Below, piece by piece: positions 1 through 6,243 of a stretch of 6,243 nt of DNA. Position 1 is the first letter of the stretch. Every line of letters begins with the position of its first letter. A program made the translations under genes and the position numbers. Source of the stretch: Dysgonomonas sp. GTDB lineage: Bacteria > Bacteroidota > Bacteroidia > Bacteroidales > Dysgonomonadaceae. The DNA is taken from positions 5,009 to 11,251 of the forward strand of contig DQAM01000290.1 in NCBI GenBank assembly GCA_003523545.1, written 5' to 3'. Below the pieces are notes generated by a model. It was not told where the DNA came from. It made no database searches and saw only the letters and a list, made by a program, of their open reading frames with translations.

Positions 1-1
1 C

Positions 2-1945
2 TATTCCCTGCTCCGGTTGCTTTATTCGCGTTCGGGAGAACCTTTTGTCGGCTATTCCAATGTATTTTCATTTAACAATCCGCAAGGAATGTGCCCTTGT
101 TGCGAAGGTCTGGGAGTGGTTAATACAATAAATCTGGATAAACTCATCAATAAGGAAAAATCTTTAAATGAAGGAGCTATCGAGTTTCCTACTTTCGAAC
201 CGGGCGGATGGCGCTGGAAACGCTATGCATATACCGGTCTATTCGATAATGATAAGAAACTGAAAGATTATACGGAAGAAGAATGGTACAATTTAATATA
301 CGCTGATAACATCAAACTGAAAAACCCTGCTCCCCAATTCCCTAAAACGTCTCTGTACGAAGGAATAATTCCCCGTTTCGAACGTAGTTTTTTTAAAAAC
401 GAAGGACGTGTAAAAACAGGAAGAGTTGCTAAACGTTTCAATGAAGTTGCCATGGAAGATACTTGTCCGCTATGTAAAGGCAAACGGTTAAATCAAAGAG
501 TGTTAAGCTGTAAAATAAAGGGGAAGGATATTGCGGACTGCTGTAATATGCAGATAGATGACTTACGGGATTTTATTAAAACTATCCCGACAGACTATGT
601 GAATGAACCCGTCATAAATGCTTTGAACGGCATGCTCGATAATTTCATACTGATAGGTTTAAATTACCTTACCCTGTATCGTATTACACCTACATTATCG
701 GGAGGAGAATCGCAACGTATCAAGTTGATACGCCATTTGGGAAGTAGTCTTACCGACCTCATCTATATCTTTGACGAACCTAGTATCGGACTGCATCCGG
801 GGGATGTGCACAAACTAAATAAATTGCTTATCGAATTGAGGGATAAAGGCAATACAGTATTAATCGTAGAACACGACCCCGATGTAATCGAGATAGCCGA
901 TTATATTATCGACCTGGGTCCGGGTGCCGGACAAAAAGGAGGAGAGGTTGTTTATACCGGAGATTTGAAAGGATTGACCGAAGCACAAACAAAAACAGGT
1001 CGTTACCTGTCCCAACGAAAATCAATAAAAACAAACATTAGAAAAGCAAGAGGTTATCTGTCACTAAAAGACGTTGTATACAACAATCTCAACCGAGTGT
1101 CGGTCGATATACCTATGCATGTCGTAACAGCCGTCACCGGGGTTGCAGGTTCGGGAAAATCCTCATTAATCCAATCTTTGATAAAAAAATATCCTGAAAT
1201 AGTGATGATAGACCAAAGTGCATTAAGAGGTTCAAGAAGGTCTAATACGGCAACATATACAGGAACGATGGATATGATACGCGGACTATTTTCTAAAGCT
1301 AATAAAGTAAAAGCATCCTTATTCAGCAATAATTCGGAAGGAGCCTGCCCCGAATGTAAAGGAACAGGCATATTAACTACCGATCTTGCATTTATTGATT
1401 CGGTGGAAGTAACCTGCGACTTGTGCCACGGTAGCGGTTATAAACCGGAAGTACTCCTATATAAGCTAAAAGATAAAACCATTGTCGACATATTGTCCAT
1501 GCCGGTAGAAGAAGCCATAGAATTTTTTCACAATACTGCTATACAGCCTGCTCTTAAACGTTTATCTGATGTAGGACTGGAATATCTCACCATAGGACAG
1601 AATCTTAATACTTTGTCAGGAGGAGAGCGCCAACGTCTAAAGCTGGCAAATGAGCTGGGCAATAAAGGAAACATCTATGTATTCGATGAGCCGACCACAG
1701 GACTGCACGGCTCTGATACATATAAACTGATGAAGCTTTTTGATAATCTCACCGATGAAGGAAATACTGTTATTATTATTGAACACAATCTGGATATCAT
1801 TTCTAAATCCGACTGGCTCATCGACTTAGGTCCGGGTGCCGGGTGTAATGGAGGCAGAATTATCTTTGAAGGTCATCCGGAGGATATTATTAAGAATAAA
1901 CAATCCGTGACCGGAAAATATCTTCGTAAATATTTATCTAAATAA
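2..1945 (+). CDS. uvrA: Class II UvrA-type ABC ATPase (UvrA2/DrrC-like), 5'-truncated by the window edge
   Basis: This is the C-terminal ~647 residues of a UvrA-family DNA-binding ABC ATPase. The frame is open to the window edge, and the residues before the TTG at 17 still match UvrA (YSLLRLLYSR-SGEP), so 17 is not the true start. Residues are counted from 17. NBD1 shows CPCC at 26-29, CPLC in a CPLCKGKRL motif near 150, the signature LSGGESQR from 227, Walker B ending Asp253-Glu254, and the EHD switch His; its Walker A lies upstream of the window. NBD2 shows Walker A GVAGSGKSS at 375-383, zinc pairs CPEC 444-447 and CDLC 467-470, signature LSGGERQR from 533 and Walker B Asp557-Glu558. After SGEP the protein goes straight to the FSFNNP zinc region, so the UvrB-binding domain present in canonical UvrA is absent. 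I infer a full length of ~740-750 residues against ~940 for canonical UvrA. Such paralogues are linked to damage tolerance or to resistance against DNA-binding drugs rather than to UvrB loading. All visible catalytic motifs are intact. Confidence 0.95.
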   Translation, partial: YSLLRLLYSRSGEPFVGYSNVFSFNNPQGMCPCCEGLGVVNTINLDKLINKEKSLNEGAIEFPTFEPGGWRWKRYAYTGLFDNDKKLKDYTEEEWYNLIYADNIKLKNPAPQFPKTSLYEGIIPRFERSFFKNEGRVKTGRVAKRFNEVAMEDTCPLCKGKRLNQRVLSCKIKGKDIADCCNMQIDDLRDFIKTIPTDYVNEPVINALNGMLDNFILIGLNYLTLYRITPTLSGGESQRIKLIRHLGSSLTDLIYIFDEPSIGLHPGDVHKLNKLLIELRDKGNTVLIVEHDPDVIEIADYIIDLGPGAGQKGGEVVYTGDLKGLTEAQTKTGRYLSQRKSIKTNIRKARGYLSLKDVVYNNLNRVSVDIPMHVVTAVTGVAGSGKSSLIQSLIKKYPEIVMIDQSALRGSRRSNTATYTGTMDMIRGLFSKANKVKASLFSNNSEGACPECKGTGILTTDLAFIDSVEVTCDLCHGSGYKPEVLLYKLKDKTIVDILSMPVEEAIEFFHNTAIQPALKRLSDVGLEYLTIGQNLNTLSGGERQRLKLANELGNKGNIYVFDEPTTGLHGSDTYKLMKLFDNLTDEGNTVIIIEHNLDIISKSDWLIDLGPGAGCNGGRIIFEGHPEDIIKNKQSVTGKYLRKYLSK

Positions 1946-2258
1946 ACATTGAATAAACAACCGTCTCATAAACCTTACAACATAACAAACTCCACTATAT
2001 TAATCCATAAAGCAGACTTTTTAAATCATTAGCCGGGACAAGTAAACTTTTACGATAAAATTACGTTATAGAATAAGTATTTAGACAAGGGGAAGCATGA
2101 AATATAACCTCTTTTTATTTATTAGATATATTACGATACAATTCGTATTTCAGATTAATTTCCAATGTGTATCAAATGCCCGCAAGATAGTGGTTATCGT
2201 TTAACGGCAGAAGGGGAAATATAACAACTATACAAACTTTAAAAACTTAGAACTTCTT
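1946..2258. other. 313-base intergenic region between uvrA and the glycosyltransferase gene
   Basis: This A/T-rich stretch holds no convincing gene. I see no GC-rich hairpin followed by a T-run after the uvrA stop. No TTTG occurs on the + strand here, so neither box of the Bacteroidota consensus promoter (TTTG at -33, TAnnTTTG at -7) can be placed. Short motifs that can be seen are two 8-base direct repeats (TTACGATA at 2050-2057 and 2131-2138; AAGGGGAA at 2087-2094 and 2211-2218), an interrupted palindrome TACGA-N6-TCGTA at 2132-2147 and the palindrome CGTTTAACG at 2198-2206. Regulation of the downstream operon probably lies here, but I cannot point to the site. Confidence 0.6.
2097..2204 (+). 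other. Possible 35-codon small ORF or leader peptide (doubtful)
   Basis: An ATG at 2097 follows a purine-rich AAGGGG four bases upstream, which is a better ribosome-site candidate than the one in front of the neighbouring glycosyltransferase gene. The frame runs 35 codons to TAA at 2202. The predicted peptide starts MKYNLFLF, is rich in Phe and Ile for its first ~23 residues, and ends basic then hydrophobic (ARKIVVIV). It lies in the same frame as the gene starting at 2259, with the TAA and 18 further codons between them. I do not recognise it. It could be a regulatory leader or small membrane peptide, but an AT-rich spacer will produce Phe/Ile-rich frames by chance. Confidence 0.15.
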
Positions 2259-4493
2259 ATGCAGAAAATAGCAATAATCGGAAACTTTCCGCCGAGGCAG
2301 TGCGGAATAGCTACATTCACAAATGATTTGAATGACGGGATAAAAAGTAATGGAATATCTACTTCGATTATTGCGATGAACGATGGTCTCAGGAAATACA
2401 ATTATCCGTCCGATGTAAAATATGAAATAGAACAAAACGAAATAGGTTCTTATCTGCAGGCGGCCGATTTTATCAACGCAGGTAATTTCGATGCTGTCGT
2501 CCTGCAACACGAATTCGGAATCTTCGGGGGGAAAGACGGAAGACATATCGTCCAACTACTCAAACGTGTCAAAAAACCGGTTTTTACCACTTTACATACC
2601 ATTCTCGATACACCATCCGAAGGACAAAGATATGTATTTAAAGAGATTGCGAATCTATCGGAAAAGATAGTAAGCATTTCAAAAAAGGGGATACAAATTC
2701 TTGAAGACGTCTACGGGATACCTCCTTCAAAATGTACGCACATACATCACGGCGCACACAAGACTTCAGACAATGACGTCAACAAATTGAAACATAGGTT
2801 CGGGGTCGAGTCTAAGAAAGTACTGCTTACATTCGGATTATTATCGCGAAACAAGTCTATTGAAGTAGTAATCAATGCGCTTCCAGCTGTAGTCAAGAAA
2901 CATCCGGATTTATTATATATTATTTTAGGAGCTACACATCCACACGTTTTGAAGCACGAAGGAGAAACATACCGTCACTCGCTCATGGAATTGGTGAATG
3001 AGTTGGGATTAGGTAAAAATATACTTTTTATTGACCGTTTTGTAAGCAATAAAGAATTGTTCGAATTCCTTACGGTATGTGAAATCTATATTATCCCTTA
3101 TCTGGGACAGAAACAGATATCCTCAGGAACATTGATTTATGCAATGGGAGCCGGAAAACCTGTGATATCCACTCCCTTCTGGTATGCCGAAGAAATGCTG
3201 GACGAAAACCGGGGTATTTTGTTTGACTTTAATGATTCTGAACAACTTACAGAAAACGTACTTTACCTTCTTGACAATGAAGATAAAAAAAATATTATCA
3301 CCCAGAATGCTCTTACTTTTGCAGAACAGTGTTACTGGCCTAAAATAGGTAAACAATATATGGAGTTATTGAAAACGATTCCTGTTAAAAAAAAAGTCAA
3401 CTCGTTACCTAATTCAATAGAAAAACCGGCTGAAAGGGATTTTTCACTACCTCCTATCAATATCAACCATCTGCGTTTGCTTACCGATTCGACAGGAATA
3501 CTCCAGCACACACGGTATACTATACCCGACCGGACACATGGTTACTGCCTCGACGATAATTCGAGGGCACTTATTCTTTCGGTTATGTTGCAGAATCATA
3601 CAGAAGATATAAATGAACTATACCGGTTGAGCAGTATTTACCTTTCTTTCATCGATTACGCTTACAATTACCAAAAAGGGAAGTTCCGTAATTTTATGTC
3701 CTACGAAAGAAAGTGGCTGGAAGAAGAAGGCTCGGAAGACAGCGTCGGGCGTGCCGTATGGGCTCTCGGATATACAGCCGCGTACAGCGAATCCGATAGT
3801 TTTTACAATCATTCCAATCACCTTTTCAGAAAAGCGATTGAAGACATAGAGTATATTTCACATCCCCGTGCTTTGGCTTATCTTATCCTGGGACTGACCT
3901 GCCATGCACGTATACATGGAGAAGAAGAAGTCATCCGCCTGCTGGAAAAAAAGGCAAAACAACTTTCCGCTTTTTTCGATACTGATATAAGTAATGAGGA
4001 ATGGCCCTGGTACGATGGCATTGTCACCTATGCCAACAGCCGTATACCACATGCACTTATAACTGCAGGCATGTATCTGGAAGAAGCCGAATTAACGGAT
4101 AGAGGGCTTAAACTGCTCGACTGGTTGATTGAAATGCAGTTTGCCGACGGTATATTCATGCCTGTAGGGAATGACGGCTGGATGACACGTGAAAGAAAAG
4201 CAGTGTGTGACCAGCAGCCGGTCGAGGCTCACGGTATGATCGATGCTTGTCTGGCGGCAAAGCAATTTACTAAAAATGAAAAATATGCTCAATATGCCTT
4301 GACAGCTTTTGAATGGTTTACCGGAAAAAATACGTGCTCATCCAGATTGTATGATCATTCGACAGGAGGCTGCCGGGATGGACTTCATTCCGACAGGGTA
4401 AACCTTAACCAAGGTGCTGAATCTACATTATCCTGGCTGATGTCTTTAGTTAGGATGTCCTATTATTTGCAAGATACAAATCAATTAAAGTAA
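2259..4493 (+). CDS. Two-domain protein: GT4-like glycosyltransferase fused to a C-terminal (alpha/alpha)-barrel-like domain
   Basis: Residues 1-~375 form a GT-B glycosyltransferase of the GT4 type. They include a glycine-bearing N-terminal loop (PPRQCGIATF, 11-20), an acceptor-side LQHEFGIFGG segment (82-91), HHGAH (163-167), the start of the second Rossmann half TFGLLSRNKS (191-200), and the donor-site strand SSGTLIYAMGAGKPVIS (288-304). A Lys-rich linker (377-379) leads to ~345 helical residues with conserved-looking acidic and aromatic clusters: PDRTHGYCLDDNSRA (423-437), GSEDSVGRAVWALG (491-504), WPWYDG (582-587), DQQPVEAHGM (651-660) and NQGAEST (717-723). The repeated helices and cluster spacing suggest an (alpha/alpha)-toroid glycosidase-like fold; this is fold-level inference. 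No signal peptide or membrane helix is seen, so it should be cytoplasmic. The ATG at 2259 begins the first beta-strand (MQKIAIIGNF) and is the natural start, although no clear Shine-Dalgarno precedes it. The donor and product are not determinable here; the GH130-like partner hints at a mannoside. Confidence 0.88.
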   Translation: MQKIAIIGNFPPRQCGIATFTNDLNDGIKSNGISTSIIAMNDGLRKYNYPSDVKYEIEQNEIGSYLQAADFINAGNFDAVVLQHEFGIFGGKDGRHIVQLLKRVKKPVFTTLHTILDTPSEGQRYVFKEIANLSEKIVSISKKGIQILEDVYGIPPSKCTHIHHGAHKTSDNDVNKLKHRFGVESKKVLLTFGLLSRNKSIEVVINALPAVVKKHPDLLYIILGATHPHVLKHEGETYRHSLMELVNELGLGKNILFIDRFVSNKELFEFLTVCEIYIIPYLGQKQISSGTLIYAMGAGKPVISTPFWYAEEMLDENRGILFDFNDSEQLTENVLYLLDNEDKKNIITQNALTFAEQCYWPKIGKQYMELLKTIPVKKKVNSLPNSIEKPAERDFSLPPININHLRLLTDSTGILQHTRYTIPDRTHGYCLDDNSRALILSVMLQNHTEDINELYRLSSIYLSFIDYAYNYQKGKFRNFMSYERKWLEEEGSEDSVGRAVWALGYTAAYSESDSFYNHSNHLFRKAIEDIEYISHPRALAYLILGLTCHARIHGEEEVIRLLEKKAKQLSAFFDTDISNEEWPWYDGIVTYANSRIPHALITAGMYLEEAELTDRGLKLLDWLIEMQFADGIFMPVGNDGWMTRERKAVCDQQPVEAHGMIDACLAAKQFTKNEKYAQYALTAFEWFTGKNTCSSRLYDHSTGGCRDGLHSDRVNLNQGAESTLSWLMSLVRMSYYLQDTNQLK

Positions 4494-4498
4494 GTGGT

Positions 4499-5953
4499 AT
4501 GATAAATATTAAAAAACTTCCCATACGTGTAAAACCGTCATCCGACAGAACGCTGATACGTCCTTTTGTTCCGGGAAATCCATCACAGGTAGACCATATA
4601 CTTTTCCGCATATTCGCCATCGGGAAAAAAGAAAAAGAAAACATCCTTAATAATATTTATGGACGTATCGATACTCCTCCTGAGATATTGAAGTCCATAT
4701 TTATGAGGCATTTCGAAAATATAAGGCACCGCATACCTTCTAATATCGAGATGTCTGAAAGAAAAAAAGAATTCATCGGTGCTTATTTCACACAGCAATA
4801 TGCATTGGAAGCAACAGCCTTGTTTAATCCTTCGATTGTCCCACACCCTTTTCAGGATAAAGAAGGTGTTACCAAGTTTGTAATGAGCCTCCGTGCCATA
4901 GGCGAAGGACATATTTCGTCTATAATTTTTAGAGAAGGTGAAATTGATGCCGATTTTAATATCTCACTCCGCGATAATTCGCCGGTTATATATGAACCCG
5001 AAAGAAAGTCTCATCAATACGAAAAAAAACTTTTTATAAAAAAGGCAAATGAGCTGGGTATCCTTTCTGACTTTAACAAGACAGCTTTCGATTATCTTCC
5101 CGAACATTTCAGCCTGGAACAACTCGAAGAAGCCCTTCACAAAATAAGGAATGAAAACGTAACCATCAGCCCCGCCGAACTAGATAATTCAATCCGGGAG
5201 ATACGTATACTGGCTCTATCCAATTTCAGCCTTAAATTTTCAACCGACGATATCTCCGAACGGGCTATTTATCCGGCTTCGCCTTCACAAAGCAATGGTC
5301 TGGAAGATGCCCGGTTCGTCAAATTTACAGAGGATGACGGGCAGACAAAATATTATGCCACCTTTACGGCTTATGACGGACGTACCATCATGCCCGAAAT
5401 GCTCGAAACAAACGATTTTAATGAGTTCAGGGTATCTACATTGAACGGCAGTGCCGCCAAAAATAAAGGTATGGCACTTTTCCCAAGACGTATAAACGGT
5501 GCTTATATGATGCTGGGAAGGCAGGATAATGAATCGCTTTTTATAATGATGTCGGATAATCCATACTTTTGGTATGATTATCGTCCACTGGCTAAACCTA
5601 CCTATAAATGGGAAATGATACAGATAGGCAACTGTGGTTCTCCTATCGAAATAGAGGAGGGCTGGCTGGTCATTACTCACGGTGTAGGGGCTGTCCGCAG
5701 TTATTGCCTGGGAGCAATGCTATTGGACAAGAATGAACCCTGGCGGGTAATCGGACGTTTGCGCGAACCTTTACTTGAACCGGACAAAGAAGAACGTATA
5801 GGCTATGTACCCAATGTATTATATACCTGCGGTGCAATGGCAATCGGGCGGACACTTGTTCTACCTTATGCCATAGGTGATGTACTTACCACATTTGCAC
5901 TGATAAGCATAGATGAAATTGTAAAGAAACTAGTTCAGGATTCATCCTATTGA
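4499..5953 (+). CDS. GH130-like glycoside phosphorylase or hydrolase (beta-mannoside-active family)
   Basis: This 484-residue protein has a five-bladed beta-propeller GH130-type pattern. Visible motifs are FNPSIV (109-114), SLRAIGEGHIS (130-140), GLEDARFV (267-274), YATFTAYDG (286-294), NKGMALFPRR (322-331), GNCGSPIE (377-384), ITHGV (392-396) and GAMLLD (405-410), then the late PLLEPD...GYVPNV segment (425-440). In GH130 the Asp of the E-D-P-R-type motif is the proton donor, so Asp270 is the likely catalytic residue; the usual Pro is Ala271 here. Members phosphorolyse or hydrolyse beta-linked mannosides, but I cannot tell which from the sequence. It is longer than a typical 320-400-residue GH130 enzyme because of an N-terminal ~100-residue extension and a charged helical stretch (~165-235). 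Such long forms are sometimes labelled 'glycosidase' or, wrongly, 'pesticidal protein' in databases. No signal peptide is visible, so it should be cytoplasmic. The ATG follows the upstream stop by 5 bases, implying one transcript and probable translational coupling. Confidence 0.88.
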   Translation: MINIKKLPIRVKPSSDRTLIRPFVPGNPSQVDHILFRIFAIGKKEKENILNNIYGRIDTPPEILKSIFMRHFENIRHRIPSNIEMSERKKEFIGAYFTQQYALEATALFNPSIVPHPFQDKEGVTKFVMSLRAIGEGHISSIIFREGEIDADFNISLRDNSPVIYEPERKSHQYEKKLFIKKANELGILSDFNKTAFDYLPEHFSLEQLEEALHKIRNENVTISPAELDNSIREIRILALSNFSLKFSTDDISERAIYPASPSQSNGLEDARFVKFTEDDGQTKYYATFTAYDGRTIMPEMLETNDFNEFRVSTLNGSAAKNKGMALFPRRINGAYMMLGRQDNESLFIMMSDNPYFWYDYRPLAKPTYKWEMIQIGNCGSPIEIEEGWLVITHGVGAVRSYCLGAMLLDKNEPWRVIGRLREPLLEPDKEERIGYVPNVLYTCGAMAIGRTLVLPYAIGDVLTTFALISIDEIVKKLVQDSSY

Positions 5954-5984
5954 TAAATCTGAAAATAGATTATAACAAAAATAT

Positions 5985-6020
5985 TCCGGGATAATGGACG
6001 ACTGCTATCCCGGATTTTTT
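5985..6020 (+). terminator. Rho-independent terminator after the GH130-like gene
   Basis: A perfect 9-bp stem pairs TCCGGGATA (5985-5993) with TATCCCGGA (6006-6014) around a 12-base loop. Six T residues (6015-6020) follow directly. It lies 31 bases after the stop of the GH130-like gene and should end the two-gene operon. On the opposite strand the stem is followed, after ATA, by a run of five T (complement of 5977-5981), so it could also serve a convergent minus-strand gene. Confidence 0.9.
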
Positions 6021-6243
6021 AATTTATATACAACGGTCCCGCTAAGTAGACCGATTACAGATAATAATTTTTCACACCCTGCATAATACCCCAATCCGAG
6101 TCGATATTATGAGTTTGCTTTCTAATCTCTTTCGATTGAAGTGAATCCGGGAGTTTTATTTCATACAGAGGTTATTTTTTCTTTTTCGTTAAATCCTTGG
6201 AGTTGTTTACACAAATGGCATTTACCCTTTTTTCCGAACGGAG
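6021..6243. other. Terminal region without a confident gene
   Basis: After the terminator the + strand has no frame of useful length. An ATG at 6215 with GGAG at 6199-6202 starts a frame that runs off the window after nine codons (MAFTLFSER) and could open a new gene, but nothing in so short a piece can be recognised. A 5-base inverted repeat (CGGTC 6034-6038, GACCG 6049-6053) is present. No tRNA cloverleaf was found. The minus strand carries the open segments described separately. Confidence 0.4.
6055..6241 (-). pseudogene. Possible frameshifted 3' end of a convergent minus-strand gene
   Basis: Reading the minus strand from the window edge, one frame (6241 down to a TGA at 6161-6163) encodes 26 residues with a CxxC pair in GKCHLCKQLQGFNEKEK. 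A second frame, offset by one base, is open from 6171 to a TAA at 6055-6057. It encodes 38 residues with a protein-like mix of residues, including LPDSLQSKEIRK and DSDWGIMQGVKNYYL. The frames overlap at 6161-6171, so a single-base indel there would join them into one C-terminal region. I do not recognise the family. Alternatively, a third reading ends KDLTKKKK at a TAA (6172-6174), which would make the end at 6172 an intact Lys-rich C-terminus and the rest non-coding. Evidence is thin because the body of the gene lies outside the window. Confidence 0.22.

Noticed and set aside
17..19. TTG at 17 as the start codon of the UvrA-like gene.
   Set aside because: The frame is open to the window edge and the upstream residues continue the conserved UvrA sequence; NBD1 Walker A must lie further upstream.
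917..1842. A 14-base identical sequence GGTCCGGGTGCCGG at 917-930 and 1829-1842, looking like a repeat element.
   Set aside because: Both copies encode the LGPGAG motif in the two homologous ATPase halves of the UvrA protein; the domain duplication and shared codon choice explain it.
1946..2258. CRISPR array, tRNA, riboswitch or insertion-sequence ends in the main spacer.
   Set aside because: No regularly spaced repeats, cloverleaf, conserved aptamer core or paired terminal inverted repeats with target duplications could be seen.
2247..2555. Minus-strand open frame of 102 codons across the start of the glycosyltransferase gene, and similar antisense frames over all three genes.
   Set aside because: They lie opposite strongly supported coding sequence, have no recognisable motifs and are explained as shadows.
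5020..5049. A-AAA-AAA slippery heptamer in the GH130-like gene followed by a T5/A-rich stretch, as a possible programmed -1 frameshift.
   Set aside because: The gene is a single intact frame with family motifs on both sides, and the only nearby hairpin would have an impossibly short two-base loop.
6034..6053. Inverted repeat CGGTC/GACCG as a second terminator or operator.
   Set aside because: It has only five base pairs, a ten-base loop and no T-run; it is easily due to chance beside the real terminator.

Overview
The window looks like chromosomal DNA from a member of the Bacteroidota, probably Bacteroidales-like. The reasons are low GC with A/T-rich intergenic DNA, little Shine-Dalgarno signal at the main starts, and a two-gene cluster (GT4 fusion plus GH130-like enzyme) of a kind I recall from this phylum. 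This placement is inference; no rRNA or species marker is present.

Layout on the + strand: (1) 2-1945, the 3' part of a UvrA-type ABC ATPase gene whose start lies before the window. It lacks the UvrB-binding domain and so belongs to the class II (UvrA2/DrrC-like) branch. (2) 1946-2258, a 313-base intergenic region with no visible terminator or Bacteroidota-type promoter, holding two short direct repeats and a doubtful 35-codon reading frame. (3) 2259-4493, a 744-residue two-domain protein: an N-terminal GT-B glycosyltransferase (GT4-like) fused to a C-terminal helical domain that resembles (alpha/alpha)-barrel carbohydrate-active folds. (4) 4499-5953, a 484-residue GH130-like glycoside phosphorylase/hydrolase starting 5 bases after the previous stop. 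(5) 5985-6020, a strong intrinsic terminator closing that operon. (6) 6021-6243, no confident gene; the minus strand carries two adjoining open segments in different frames that may be the eroded or frameshifted end of a convergent gene.

The centre of interest is the glycosyltransferase/GH130 pair. Neither protein has a visible signal peptide or membrane segment, and no SusC/SusD-like or transporter gene is in view. The pair therefore looks like a cytoplasmic glycan make-and-recycle module rather than a polysaccharide-utilisation locus. The GH130 family acts mainly on beta-mannosides, so a mannoside reserve or solute is a reasonable but unproven guess. The class II UvrA gene upstream appears to be a separate transcription unit.
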